The notes: generated by a model from the letters alone, not told the origin. DNA of 64,000 nt from DALYLB01 sp033763135 (GCA_033763135.1 JANRKY010000148.1:1-64000), one strand, 5' to 3'. Counted from the first letter of the stretch, positions 29,999 through 42,508 are shown. Made by a program: numbers and translations.

Positions 29999-31318
29999 AT
30001 GTCTCGCAAGCGCCACCACAACCATCAGCGGCCGCGGCAGCAGCCCGGTTCGGAGCGTTCCTATCTCGCCTATCAGATCGATCTTCCCGCCCAGAACATC
30101 TCGCGGACCGAGCTCGTCCGGCTGATTCGGGGAGGCGAGGACACGCATCTCGAACTGAAGGTCCGTTTCAGCAACGTCGAGAAACTGACGGCGGAGGTCA
30201 TCGCCCTCGCGAACACGGAGGGCGGAGCGATCATCTTCGGGGTCAATGACCAATTGCGGATCGAGGGGGTCGACGATGTCGAGGAGGTCGAGGAGCAGTT
30301 GCGCGAGCTGTGCGCGCGCGAGATCCAGCCGCCGGTCTTCCCCTATCTCAACAAGGTCGCCTTCGACAGCGGCCGGCGGATCGTCGTCCTCGAAGTCGAG
30401 AACGGCAATCGCCCGCACCGGACGCTGGACGACCGCTATTACATCCGGGAAGGCGCGACGAAGCGCGAGGCGAGCCGCGAGGAGATCTCGACGATCTACA
30501 GGGAGTCGCACGTCGTGGGCTTCGAGCAGGCGCCGGTCTTTCAGGCGCAGTTCGACGGGGACATCGACGAGTCGCTTTTCTGGAGCTATGTGCGCGGCGT
30601 CAATCCGGGATACTGGGAGGAGTCGAGCCGGGGCTTTCCGACCGATACGGTGCTGCGCGAGATGGGGCTGGCGACCAAGGTGGGCGAAACGCTGCTGCCG
30701 ACGATGGGCGGGATGCTTCTGTTCGGCTGGGATGAGAGCCTGAGGCGACTGCTGCCGAATGCCGATGTCCGGCTGACGCGGCTGAGCGGCAATGCGCCGA
30801 CCGCGCCGGTCGTCGAGCAGGTTCATCTCCAGGGAAATCTGCTGCGCCTTTTCGACGGCTCGATCCACTTCATCAAGCGCTATGTCGATCTGTGGGATGC
30901 GCGTCCCTCGCGAAAGGTCCGGGAAGGCGGCGACGCGAACGACGAGGCGGGCATTGTCCCGGGCCGCGCGCACTATCATCGGGGCGCGATTCTGGAGGCG
31001 CTGACCAATTTCCTCGCGCATCGCGACTGGAGCGCCCGCGAGGCGCGCGCGCGCATCAACATCTATGACGACTGCATTGAGTTCATCAACCCGTCGCGAC
31101 AGCTCGAACTGCCGATCGCGTCGCTTCGCTACGGCGTCGCGATTCCGCCCAATCCGCGCCTGAAGGCCATCTTCACCAACCCGCATTACGGTCTGCCCTC
31201 GCCGCACGGCGGCATCCCGATGCTCTTCGCCGAGTCGATAAACGTCGCGCGCCGCGCGCCCGACGGCCCCTCGATCACCAATCACGAGTTTCGCCTGAAG
31301 ATTCACGGACTGCGATGA
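29999..31318 (+). CDS. AlbA_2 DNA-binding / HATPase_c_4 protein
   Basis: The 439-residue protein from the ATG at 29999 has an N-terminal Schlafen-like AlbA_2 domain (EDTHLELKVRFSNVEKL and IALANTEGGAIIFGVND, about residues 47-85) and a C-terminal GHKL-type ATPase part (EALTNFLAHRDW and NIYDDCIEFINP). The layout is that of predicted transcription regulators or helicase-related proteins, some found in defence islands. Its stop abuts the xisI stop with no intervening base. Confidence 0.82.
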   Translation: MSRKRHHNHQRPRQQPGSERSYLAYQIDLPAQNISRTELVRLIRGGEDTHLELKVRFSNVEKLTAEVIALANTEGGAIIFGVNDQLRIEGVDDVEEVEEQLRELCAREIQPPVFPYLNKVAFDSGRRIVVLEVENGNRPHRTLDDRYYIREGATKREASREEISTIYRESHVVGFEQAPVFQAQFDGDIDESLFWSYVRGVNPGYWEESSRGFPTDTVLREMGLATKVGETLLPTMGGMLLFGWDESLRRLLPNADVRLTRLSGNAPTAPVVEQVHLQGNLLRLFDGSIHFIKRYVDLWDARPSRKVREGGDANDEAGIVPGRAHYHRGAILEALTNFLAHRDWSAREARARINIYDDCIEFINPSRQLELPIASLRYGVAIPPNPRLKAIFTNPHYGLPSPHGGIPMLFAESINVARRAPDGPSITNHEFRLKIHGLR

Positions 31319-31699
31319 TCAGGCGGTCGCATACTCTGTAAATTGGCGGCGATCAGGGCGCTGAAACCCCAGAACGATCCGTTCACGCGGGATGCCGGCC
31401 TGCGCCAGCTCATCCGCAAGCGGCTGGTCCGTCTCATTTCGCTGCAGCCAGACCTTCTCCTCAAGGATATCGATGTGAATGACGATCTGATGAATGCGGC
31501 GATGATGCTCCCAGCCGACTTCGACAAGAAGATAGTGATCGTGGACCGCATCGAAGACCGACTGCAGCGCAATCCCCTGGGCGGGCCTGCTGATCGAATG
31601 ATATTTGTCGATCAGCGCGCGGATAATCTGACGAAACCACTCCACCTGGGAATCAGATCCGGAAAGAGCTCCCGTCTCAGCGTCAATTACGATATCCAT
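31319..31699 (-). CDS. xisI: XisI-family protein
   Basis: The 126-residue protein resembles XisI, first described as an fdxN-element excision controlling factor in cyanobacteria. It has an internal HHRRIHQIVIHIDI and a DLADELAQAGIPRERIVLGF-like end (here PLADELAQAGIPRERIVLGF). The start overlaps the end of xisH by 13 bases. No excised element or recombinase is visible, so a role in DNA excision is unproven here. Confidence 0.8.
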   Translation of the reverse strand: MDIVIDAETGALSGSDSQVEWFRQIIRALIDKYHSISRPAQGIALQSVFDAVHDHYLLVEVGWEHHRRIHQIVIHIDILEEKVWLQRNETDQPLADELAQAGIPRERIVLGFQRPDRRQFTEYATA

Positions 31700-32103
31700 T
31701 GGCTGACCCTCCTTTTCAGGTCATCGATCACGATCAGATTGAGCCGTTGCCGACGAAGAACGAACGCGCCAAACTCATCCGCGAAAAGGCTGTCGTACAC
31801 GTCGGCGGTAACTGCCAAGTATAATACCCGATCAGGCTCAACCATCGCCAATACGTCGCGATAGAGGTTGTATTGACCAACTGCCTGCTGCAAGTCGCTG
31901 AGGGGGGAATCGCCAAGAAAACTCTTGACCTCCACTGCGATCTTCACGGGGCCCTTTTGAGCGGCGACCAGGTCCTTTTCCGCTCCGAGATCAACATACT
32001 GCTTCCTGCCGAGAAAACTGAGATATAAGGGATCGTGCGTGATGATCCATCCTTCCTGGGCAAGCGCGTCGATGACATGCAGGTGGTACAAGTCTCTGGC
32101 CAT
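31687..32103 (-). CDS. xisH: XisH-family protein, PD-(D/E)xK-like
   Basis: The 138-residue protein starts MARDLYHLHVIDALAQEGW. An Asp-x-Gly-Ala-Glu turn (DLGAEKD, 38-44) followed by AVEVKSF (56-62) gives a PD-(D/E)xK nuclease-like core, as known for XisH. XisH and XisI genes commonly occur as a pair and are often mobile. Base composition is lower in GC than in the neighbouring com genes. Confidence 0.83.
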   Translation of the reverse strand: MARDLYHLHVIDALAQEGWIITHDPLYLSFLGRKQYVDLGAEKDLVAAQKGPVKIAVEVKSFLGDSPLSDLQQAVGQYNLYRDVLAMVEPDRVLYLAVTADVYDSLFADEFGAFVLRRQRLNLIVIDDLKRRVSQWIS

Positions 32104-32188
32104 TTTGTTCCTTTCAAAGTCGGGCCGGAATTTGCCGAATTTCCGATGATGCTTGAGTCTTGCGAAAGTCGGTGATAGCGTCGCCGAC

Positions 32189-32455
32189 ATGAAACGCCTG
32201 TGCCTGTCGATCCTTTTTCTGGCCCTCCTGTTTGCGTCGGCGCCGGCGGGCGCGCAGAGCGAGCCGCGAATCAACATCAACACCGCGTCCGTGGAGGAGC
32301 TGCGAACGCTGCCGGGGATCGGGCCGGTGCTGGCGGAGCGGATCGTCGCGCACCGCGGCCGGCATGGCCGCTTCAAGCGCCCGCAGGACATCGTCATCGT
32401 TCGGGGGATGAGCGCGAAGCGGTATCGCGAGATTGCGGATCGGATTCGCATTTGA
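32189..32455 (+). CDS. comEA: ComEA-like helix-hairpin-helix DNA-binding protein
   Basis: The 88-residue product from the ATG at 32189 has a signal sequence (residues 1-23, ending PAGAQ) and a ComEA-type HhH pair: ININTASVEELRTLPGIGP and a second hairpin ending DIVIVRGMSAKRYREI. It would bind DNA outside the inner membrane and hand it to ComEC. Its last 62 bases overlap the 3' end of the opposite-strand comEC gene. Confidence 0.87.
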   Translation: MKRLCLSILFLALLFASAPAGAQSEPRININTASVEELRTLPGIGPVLAERIVAHRGRHGRFKRPQDIVIVRGMSAKRYREIADRIRI

Positions 32456-35189
32456 CGGCCGTTTCGAGGCGAAGGTCGCCGCCGTCGGTCGAGAGGGTGA
32501 TGGCGCCGCAGCGGCTGGTGCGCCAGACGCGGGCGCCGGAGGCCTGCAGGCGCGCGAGAGCGTCCGGGTGGGGATGCCCGAAGGGGCTGGGTTCGGCGAC
32601 CGAGATGACGGCGTGAGCGGGGCGCACGCGCTGGAGGAATTCGCTGGTGGAAGAGGTTCGCGACCCGTGATGCGCCACCTTGAGTACGTCGGCGCGCAGG
32701 TCCTCGGCCGATGCGCAGAGGCGCGCTTCGGCGTCGCGCTCGATGTCCCCCGTAAAGAGAAACCGGCGACCGCCGTAGACGACGCGCAGGACGAGCGAGC
32801 CGTTGTTGGCGGAGCGCGGGGCGGCGGCGAACTCCGCATCGGGCGAGAGAGTCTCGATCGTCACGCCGTCGATCTCGATGCGATCGCCGCGCGCGGCGCG
32901 CTGCAGCGGGGCGTTCGCGAGTCGCACGGCGCGATCGAAGAGATCCGGCCCGAAAGCCCCGGAAAGTCTCGAGGAAGGTCCGCGCAGCGCGCGCCCGATT
33001 TCGAAGGCGCGCGCGATCTCGCCGAATCCCTCCACGTGGTCCGCGTCGCCGTGGCTCGCGACGATCCAGTCGAGCCGCCCGATTCCGCAATGCCAGAGAA
33101 ACGGCATGACGGCGGCCTCGCCGATGCCGAGGCGATCCTCGACGAGCAGTTCGTCCTCCGGTTCCGCGTCGAAGCCACCTCGATATGCCGGGCGGCCTCC
33201 GCTGTCGAGCAGCATCGTTCCCCCGCGCGGAAACCGCAGCAGCATCGCATCTCCCTGCCCGACGTCGAGAAAGGTGACGCTCAGCCGACCGTGCTCGTAT
33301 TCGTGCTCGAATGGATGCAGCGTCAGCAGCGCGCCGAGCGTCGCCATCGTCAGCAGCGCGCAGGGGACGGCGATGCGCCCGAGCCGCCGCCGCCGGGCGT
33401 CGCGCGATTCGTCCCCTTTTCGAAGCGGGTTCGAGAGATCGAGACAGACCACGAGCAGCAGGGCCGCGCAGAAGAATGCGGCGAAGACCCACTGCCATCC
33501 CGTCCCCCAGTCCGGAACGCGAAAAGCGGCGCCGCGCCGGGCCAGCATCCAATCGCCGGAGGCCACGATCAGCCGCGCCAGCCCATCGACGACGCCGGCC
33601 AGCGGAGCAACCCACTCTCCGAGCAGCGCATGCAGCGCCAGAAAGATCGCGCCGGCAATCATCAGCAGCGAGATCAGCGCGCTCTCAACGACATTCGCCG
33701 CCGGCGAGATCATCGAGAAGCGATGAAAATAGTGGAGCATCATCGGCAGCAGGCCGATCTGCACGCTCGTGGTCGTGAGCAGCGTCGTCGCGATCGCCGT
33801 CAGCGGCGTCTGGAGCCGCCAGCGATTCAGAATCGACGCCGCGCGCGTCTTCTGCAGGCGATAGCGGATGTGCGCCTCGGCCATCTCCGCGCGAAACGCC
33901 CGTTCGTCCCAGAAGAGCGCCTCGGCCAGACAACGAACCCAGCCCGGCGCGAGCGGCGGATACGGCGTCGCGGCCGACGGCCGCCACTGTCCGATCGCCC
34001 GCAACCGCAGATAGAGCGGCGCCGTGAAGCCGACGATCGCGAAGACCGTCAGGAACGAGAGCTGAAAGCCGGGATTGAAGAGATCCCGCGGCTGCCACGC
34101 GAGCAGAATGATCGCCGCGGCCGCCAGCAGATTCGTCCCGATCGATTGGCGAAAGAGCAGCCGCCCCACGACCACGATGGTCAGCATGACCACCGCGCGC
34201 GTGATCGAGGGCTCCGCGCCGACCATCAGCGCATATGACCACATCAACGCAACGACCAGCGAATACCGGCCCGCCCGCGAACGGATTCCCCGCGCCGACG
34301 CCCAGAGCGCGACCGCCGCGATCATCGCGACGTGCGATCCCGAGATCACCAGCAGATGAAATGTCCCGCCCCCGCGAAACGATTCCGCCGGCCCGCGCAG
34401 CAGAAAATACCGGTTCCCGAAGAGCGCGGCCGCCAGAATCCCCGCCGCCGGCTGCTGAAACCGTCGCAGCGTCGCCGACAGCGCCCGCGAGCGAACGCCA
34501 TACAGCGCCCGCAGCGCCGCGCTCGACGTCCCCTCCCCGAGCCGCTCGATGAGCAGCGGGCTCTTCACCATTCCTCGCGCGTCGAGACCGCGGTCTTCGA
34601 GCAGTTCGTCGAAATCGGGCGCGCCCGGATTCCGATAGCCTCCCCGATCGCGAAGCGCGCACAGCACCCGCACGCGCGCGCCGTAATCGATGCCGAGCGC
34701 ATCGTACTCCGCGCGCGACTCGTCGTCGCTGAATGGCGCCGTGATCTGCACGCTGCCCGACGCCGGCCGCTCTCGACCCAAGGTCGCGAGCCGCTCGACG
34801 GCGATTCGCAGATAGATTCGATCCGGCGCCAGCTCCGGCGCCGACTCCAGCGTCCCGTACAGTTCGACGGGCTCCGCCGCGCTCACCTCGCCCCGCTCGA
34901 GCATCCGCCGAACCCGCTCCGGACCTGCTTCGCGCTCCCGCAGCGCGCCGAGCGCCCCGCCCGCCCCCAGGCAGCCGAGAAGCAGAATCCCCGTCACCAC
35001 GCCCCCGCCGCGCCTCCGCCACAGACGGACGCCCGCCAGCAGCCACGCGGCCAGACCGCCCAACAGCCAGACCGACGCCGAAATGGAGAACGAAGACGCA
35101 AGAAGAAGACCGCCGATAAAGGCGAGCGAGAAGAAGAACAGCGGCTGTTCGGACAGGCTGAGCCGTGAAAAATGAAGACGTCGGGCCAT
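32394..35189 (-). CDS. comEC: DNA internalization competence protein ComEC/Rec2
   Basis: The product has an N-terminal DUF4131-like region, a central polytopic Competence domain (VISGSHVAMIA, QPRDLFNPGFQLSFLTVFAIV) and a C-terminal metallo-beta-lactamase domain (FLDVGQGDAMLL, HGDADHVEG, KVAHHGSRTSS). It forms the channel for transforming single-stranded DNA. The ATG at 35189 (MARRLHFS) has a purine-rich site upstream; an ATG at 35237 lies close to a repeat and is less likely. The C-terminal tail after DLRLETAV is antisense to comEA. Confidence 0.93.
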   Translation of the reverse strand: MARRLHFSRLSLSEQPLFFFSLAFIGGLLLASSFSISASVWLLGGLAAWLLAGVRLWRRRGGGVVTGILLLGCLGAGGALGALREREAGPERVRRMLERGEVSAAEPVELYGTLESAPELAPDRIYLRIAVERLATLGRERPASGSVQITAPFSDDESRAEYDALGIDYGARVRVLCALRDRGGYRNPGAPDFDELLEDRGLDARGMVKSPLLIERLGEGTSSAALRALYGVRSRALSATLRRFQQPAAGILAAALFGNRYFLLRGPAESFRGGGTFHLLVISGSHVAMIAAVALWASARGIRSRAGRYSLVVALMWSYALMVGAEPSITRAVVMLTIVVVGRLLFRQSIGTNLLAAAAIILLAWQPRDLFNPGFQLSFLTVFAIVGFTAPLYLRLRAIGQWRPSAATPYPPLAPGWVRCLAEALFWDERAFRAEMAEAHIRYRLQKTRAASILNRWRLQTPLTAIATTLLTTTSVQIGLLPMMLHYFHRFSMISPAANVVESALISLLMIAGAIFLALHALLGEWVAPLAGVVDGLARLIVASGDWMLARRGAAFRVPDWGTGWQWVFAAFFCAALLLVVCLDLSNPLRKGDESRDARRRRLGRIAVPCALLTMATLGALLTLHPFEHEYEHGRLSVTFLDVGQGDAMLLRFPRGGTMLLDSGGRPAYRGGFDAEPEDELLVEDRLGIGEAAVMPFLWHCGIGRLDWIVASHGDADHVEGFGEIARAFEIGRALRGPSSRLSGAFGPDLFDRAVRLANAPLQRAARGDRIEIDGVTIETLSPDAEFAAAPRSANNGSLVLRVVYGGRRFLFTGDIERDAEARLCASAEDLRADVLKVAHHGSRTSSTSEFLQRVRPAHAVISVAEPSPFGHPHPDALARLQASGARVWRTSRCGAITLSTDGGDLRLETAVKCESDPQSRDTASRSSPER

Positions 35190-35259
35190 GCGCGATTCTC
35201 TCTTCGCCGCGAAGGGGGCCCGATCCCTTCGCGACATCCAATTCTGATGAACCTGTTCT

Positions 35260-35326
35260 CCACGAAGTTACACGAAGCAACACGAAGGGAAGCCTCTTCT
35301 TCGTGTTTCTTCGCGCAACGTCGCGG
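35260..35326. repeat. palindromic repeat, family E, copy 2
   Basis: CCACGAAGTTACACGAAGCA is followed by the partial inverse CTTCGTGTTTCTTCGCGCAACG. Arms are imperfect CACGAAG words as in 7558-7631. It fills the gap between rlmD and comEC. Confidence 0.65.
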
Positions 35327-35343
35327 ATGATTTCCCGAGAAGA

Positions 35344-36600
35344 CTATCTTTCCGCGCGCCGCAACTGAACGACCGTCTCGACGTGAAAGGTCTGGGGAAA
35401 CATATCGAGCGCCGTGATCGAATCGATCTCGTAGCCGAAATCGAGCAGCATGCGCAGGTCGCGCGATAGCGTCGCCGGATCGCACGAGACGTAATGCACG
35501 CGGGGGGCTTCGAGCGCCGCGATCCGTTCGATCGCGGGCAGGCCGACGCCCGCGCGCGGCGGATCGAGCAGAATGAAATCGGGGCGCGGCAGTTCATGCG
35601 ATTTGTACTTGAGCCAGGCTTCGACCGAGATCGGCTCGTAGCGAACGTTTGAGATCCCATTCGCCCGGGCGTTCTCGACGCCGTGCGCGGCCGCGGACTT
35701 GTTGCCCTCGACGGCGCAGACCTGCTCGAAACAGCCGGCCAGCCGCAGGCTGAAGAGACCGACGCCCGCGTAAAGATCGATCGCCAGCGCGCCGGCGGCC
35801 TCTCCGATGGCTGCGCGCACCAGATCGTCCGCCAGCAGCCGATTTCCCTGAAAGAAGGATTTGACGCCGAACCCGTAGCTCACTTCCCCGATTCGCTGAT
35901 GCGCCGTGCCGAGCGCGTCGATCTCGGCGGCCCGCCCGTTCTCGCCGGTCGCGGGCGTGACGATCACCTCGTCATCGCCGACCGTCAGATAGACGCGCGT
36001 CGCATCGTTCGGAATCAGCGACGGCTCGGCCCGCAGCCGCTGCAGCTCGCGGTTCGCGGCCGGCAGCAGGATCCGGCAGCCGTCCACTTCGCAGATCTCC
36101 TGCGACGCGGCGCGGAAGAACCCGATGCGCGCCCGCCCCGCATCGTCGCGCGCGATCTTGATCTCCGCGCGCGAGCGATAGCCGAACTCGTCCGCCGATC
36201 GCATCGCGATCTCTCCCGGCCAGTCGATATTTCCCAGTCGCCGCAGCGATTCGCGAACGAAGGAGACCTTGGCGTCGAGCTGCGCCGGATACGCGAGATG
36301 CTGCAACTGACAGCCGCCGCACTCGCCGAAATGATCGCACGGCGGCTCTCGTCGCGCGGACGACGGCGCGAGAATCGCGTCGATCACGCCCCGCGCGAAG
36401 TTCTTTCCCCGCTCGACAATCCGTATCCGCAGGCGGTCTCCCGCCGCCGCGCCCGGAACGAAGACCGTCTGCCCGCTCACGCGCGCCAACCCATCGCCGC
36501 CATAGACAAGCTTTTCGATCTCCACATCGCAGGCGTCGCCGATCGACAGCGCCGCGGCGGCCTTCGCTTCGGAAATGAGATGATCTGCCGGTGTCGCCAT
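35344..36600 (-). CDS. rlmD: 23S rRNA (uracil-5)-methyltransferase, RlmD/RumA family
   Basis: The 418-residue protein has a TRAM domain (residues 20-75), an Fe-S cluster motif (Cys88, Cys94, Cys97 plus Cys in EVDGCRIL) and a Rossmann methyltransferase core (DLYAGVGLFSLRLA, LLDPPRAGVGLPAIE). The catalytic Cys is in YVSCDPATLSRDL. The TrmA-type RNA m5U target cannot be separated from RlmC/RlmD by sequence alone; the generic bacterial RlmD label is used. Confidence 0.9.
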   Translation of the reverse strand: MATPADHLISEAKAAAALSIGDACDVEIEKLVYGGDGLARVSGQTVFVPGAAAGDRLRIRIVERGKNFARGVIDAILAPSSARREPPCDHFGECGGCQLQHLAYPAQLDAKVSFVRESLRRLGNIDWPGEIAMRSADEFGYRSRAEIKIARDDAGRARIGFFRAASQEICEVDGCRILLPAANRELQRLRAEPSLIPNDATRVYLTVGDDEVIVTPATGENGRAAEIDALGTAHQRIGEVSYGFGVKSFFQGNRLLADDLVRAAIGEAAGALAIDLYAGVGLFSLRLAGCFEQVCAVEGNKSAAAHGVENARANGISNVRYEPISVEAWLKYKSHELPRPDFILLDPPRAGVGLPAIERIAALEAPRVHYVSCDPATLSRDLRMLLDFGYEIDSITALDMFPQTFHVETVVQLRRAER

Positions 36601-36616
36601 ACTCGTTACTACCTCT

Positions 36617-37339
36617 TCATAAATAAAACAGACTCAACCGGGGAACCCGATACTCTTCCCGCAATCGTCGCGCGATGAAACTGCCGAGCGTCTGCTCATA
36701 GACGTCGCGCTCCATCGTCTGCTTGTAGGCGCGCAACTGCTGCTTCCCTTCCTTGCGCAGTTCCGCGAGACGCTCCTCGCTCGTCTGCGCCTTCAACCCA
36801 TCGAGGATCACCTCCTCGATCATCATCAGATCCGTCTCCAGTCCCTCGGGATCGCGCAGCCCGCTTCGTTCGAGATCTTCGAGAATGCCCGCCAGGCGCT
36901 CAGCCGTGCGAACCAGCATCTCGTGCAGAATGGAATCGGACGGGTGGCGCTCGCGCACGCGCTCCAGCGCATCGCGGCTCTCTTTCAGATACGCGATGAC
37001 CGTCGCCGCGCTGAACGGCGACTCGGCATCCGCGCCGGCGTCCGCGTCCGCCTCATCGGCGCGCCCGTTGCTGCCGACGTGCGCGGCCGAATACTCCAGA
37101 AACATCGCCTCAACCTCCTGCCGGCAGAAGAAGAGCGAATTGACCCGCCGGCCGCGATGCGCCCGGGCGTCGTATCCATCGAAGGAGGATGTAATGCCGC
37201 GCAGAACGATATGCAGTGGAATCCCGCGCTGTTGCCAATTTTCGATCAGTGCCCAGTCCAACGGCGAAACCAGCATGTGGCTGCCGCGGCGTTTGACGAA
37301 TTCCTGTTCGATTTCCGTGAAATAATTGAAGTAATTCAT
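36617..37339 (-). CDS. conserved hypothetical protein
   Basis: The 240-residue protein starts MNYFNYFTEIEQEFVKRRGS at the ATG at 37339; earlier in-frame starts would run into repeat D. N-terminal LVSPLDWALIENWQQRGIPL and GITSSFDGYDA resemble a small winged or helical domain seen in acidobacterial hypotheticals. An acidic linker (DEADADAGADAES) leads to a long helical C-terminal part. I cannot assign a function. It lies 16 bases before rlmD and may be co-transcribed with it. Confidence 0.65.
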   Translation of the reverse strand: MNYFNYFTEIEQEFVKRRGSHMLVSPLDWALIENWQQRGIPLHIVLRGITSSFDGYDARAHRGRRVNSLFFCRQEVEAMFLEYSAAHVGSNGRADEADADAGADAESPFSAATVIAYLKESRDALERVRERHPSDSILHEMLVRTAERLAGILEDLERSGLRDPEGLETDLMMIEEVILDGLKAQTSEERLAELRKEGKQQLRAYKQTMERDVYEQTLGSFIARRLREEYRVPRLSLFYL

Positions 37340-37542
37340 GTCGAGCGGGCATAACCTGCCGGGGCGTCCGCAGGGGGAGCGAACACGCTCTCGATCCATC
37401 GAGTCACCGCGCTCGGAGGATGAAGATGTCGTTCTGAATCGTGCTGCATTGGGGTTGTCGGACGATCGGCATCTTACCTCTCGCATCGATGCCTGTCCAA
37501 CCGCAACGCGAAGCGAGGCGGGGAAATTTCCATTCTTCTTCG

Positions 37543-37660
37543 CTAAATCGGACCAGAAAACATTCGGACGGATACTCAACCACGGGGAGCACGGGGATCA
37601 ACCATTATCGTGCCCCCGCGCTTGAATTTTCCTGTTCGACGGTTCCTTGTTCTGATTTTG
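37543..37660. repeat. palindromic repeat, family D, copy 3
   Basis: CTAAATCGGACCAGAAAAC with TTCGGAC opens the element; the inverse right end is GTTCGACGGTTCCTTGTTCT then GATTT. Only the left CACGGGGA arm is well kept. It contains the last 18 codons of birA (stop at 37605). Confidence 0.75.
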
Positions 37661-38431
37661 CGCGCAAGCGCGTGACGTCGCCCGCGAGAATCGCGCGAAG
37701 TTCGCCGGCGTCGGTTCGCACGAGCAGGGCGCCGCTCTCGGTCACGTTCACGGTCGTGCCGGTCAGTTGTTCCACGTCGAGCGAGACCTGGACGCGCTGG
37801 CCGCGCCAGGTGCTGGACCGTTCCCGCCAGCGGTCGAGAAGCGCCGCGAAATCGCCGCGCGCCCAGCCCGCGTAGCCGTGCGCGATCCGATCGAGCAGCC
37901 GGTCGCGAAACCGATCGACCTCGATTCCGTTGCCCGTCTCGATGAGCAGCGAAGTCGCGATCTGCGCGATCTCCGGCGGAAACGAGGGATGATTGAGATT
38001 GACGCCGATTCCCAGAATCACGCGCAGCGAATTCGCCCCGGATGCGCCCTCGACGAGAATCCCCGAGATCTTTCGCCCCTTCACCAGCACGTCGTTCGGC
38101 CACTTGATGTCGACGCCCCCGACATCGAGCCCGATCAGCGTCTCGGCCACCGCCACCGCCGAAAGCAGGCTCAGCAGCGGAATGTGGGGCGCCGCGGCGG
38201 GCGTTGGCCGCAACAGAACCGACAGATAGAGGCCATCGCCCGGCGACGAATGCCACGCGCGATCTCGCCGCCCGCGCCCCGCCGTCTGCGACGCCGCAAC
38301 CACGCAGGTGAACTCCGGCGCCTCTCCCATCGACTTCAACTGATCGTTTGTCGATCCGAGAACCGCGTATTGATGAATTGTGAAGGGAGGGTGCGCAACC
38401 AGCCGGTCCGGCGTCATTCTGAAAACCTCAT

Positions 38432-38435
<4 letters not shown>
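37605..38435 (-). CDS. birA: biotin--[acetyl-CoA-carboxylase] ligase BirA
   Basis: The 276-residue monofunctional ligase joins biotin to the BCCP lysine. It has the biotinyl-AMP loop GRGRRDRAWHSS (53-64), the ATP motif DIKWPNDVLVKGRKISGILVE (central KWPND), and the small C-terminal SH3-like domain. There is no N-terminal HTH repressor domain. The ATG overlaps the stop of the kinase gene (ATGA at 38432-38435). The C-terminal KSEQGTVEQENSSAGAR is encoded by repeat family D. Confidence 0.92.
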
Positions 38436-41431
<2,996 letters not shown>

Positions 41432-41479
41432 TGGAGGTCATCGGAAAGCGTCCCGCCCGCGCGAAACGCCGTATTTCCA

Positions 41480-42067
41480 TCATTCTTGCCCAGAAGCCTC
41501 GCGACGATCCAGCGCGCGGCGCAGCCAGGCCTTGGCCATGTTCCAGTCCCGCATCACGGTCGTGGGCGAGATCGACAGCACCTCGGCCGCCTCTTCGACG
41601 CTCAATCCGCCGAAATACCGCAGCTCGACGATTCTGCATTTTCGAACGTCGACGTCCGCCAGCTCCCGGAGTGCGTCATCGAGCGCCACCAGCTCGGCGG
41701 CACGCTCTTCCGCAATCGAAACCGCCTCGTCGAGCGGAAACACCTGCGCGCCGCCGCCGTTCCGGGCCGCCTGCCGGGATCGCGCGTAATCGACCAGAAT
41801 ATGCCGCATCGCCTGCGATGCGACCGCAAAAAAATGCGACCGGTTCTGCCACTCCTTCTCCTGATGATTGACCAGCCGAAGATAGGCCTCATTGATCAGT
41901 GCAGTCGTCTGCAGCGTGTGGCCGGGGCTCTGGCGCGCCATGTGTCGATGCGCCATCCGACGCAGCTCCGCATGCACCAGCGGCATCAGCCTCTCCAGCG
42001 CCTCGTGATTGCCCTGGCTCCAATCATGCAATAGCTGCGTAACTTCGTTTGCCGGAGGCGTCGTCAT
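41480..42067 (-). CDS. ECF sigma factor, acidobacterial type
   Basis: The 195-residue protein starts MTTPPANEVTQLLHDWSQGN. Region 2 (NHEALERLMPLVHAELRRMA, 20-39; LINEAYLRLV, 58-67) and region 4 (YFGGLSVEEAAEVLSISPTT, 151-170, then DWNMAKAWL) fit the TIGR02999-like ECF group usually encoded next to Ser/Thr kinases. There is no anti-sigma gene; the adjacent kinase may regulate it by phosphorylation, as proposed for related groups. Confidence 0.92.
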   Translation of the reverse strand: MTTPPANEVTQLLHDWSQGNHEALERLMPLVHAELRRMAHRHMARQSPGHTLQTTALINEAYLRLVNHQEKEWQNRSHFFAVASQAMRHILVDYARSRQAARNGGGAQVFPLDEAVSIAEERAAELVALDDALRELADVDVRKCRIVELRYFGGLSVEEAAEVLSISPTTVMRDWNMAKAWLRRALDRREASGQE

Positions 42068-42169
42068 CGTTCCCGCCCTTCTCGCATGATGCGCACACAA
42101 ACAAAGCTTCGCCGGAATGACCGCTCCCGGCGCAATATCGAGCGTTTTTCTTACTTGTTGAGGCCTTGG

Positions 42170-42175
42170 ATTATA
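42170..42175 (-). promoter_or_regulatory. candidate -10 box of the sigma-kinase-birA operon
   Basis: On the minus strand the sequence reads TATAAT exactly, about 95 bases before the sigma gene start. No good -35 box precedes it, which would fit an activator-dependent or autoregulated promoter. It is only a single motif match. Confidence 0.3.
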
Positions 42176-42365
42176 CCGCAACGTCTCGAAACGGCTACTG
42201 CCGCCAACCAGCCGCCGGGAATTCCAAAAAAAATTTTCCCGCTCATGGCAGTTCCCGCGACGGATTTCCGTTTATTCAAGTGGGAGCGCGGAAAACGCGG
42301 CCCTTGAAAATCGAAGCAGGCTTCCGGCGGAAATCGCCACAATGGATTTCGAAAAGGAGACGGAG

Positions 42366-42467
42366 ATGAAAATTTATCCTGGTGAGAGCCTCAGGGACCT
42401 GACAAAGAAGGAGGAAGTGATTGCGCCGGCCCATCTTCCCGAAATGCAGCGAGACGCGGGCAACTGA
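42366..42467 (+). CDS. 33-residue small ORF with strong ribosome site
   Basis: The ATG is preceded by AAAAGGAGACGGAG. The product begins MKIYPGESLRDLTKKEEV and ends PEMQRDAGN; it is hydrophilic, without signal or membrane segment. A 12-bp intrinsic terminator stands 42 bases after the stop on the same strand, and no other gene lies between. This arrangement suggests a real short transcript. Alternatives are a regulatory RNA with a chance ORF. No homologue is known to me. Confidence 0.5.
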   Translation: MKIYPGESLRDLTKKEEVIAPAHLPEMQRDAGN

Positions 42468-42508
42468 CCCTGCGCCGCAACGAGTTACCACAACGTCCAT
42501 CAGCCATT

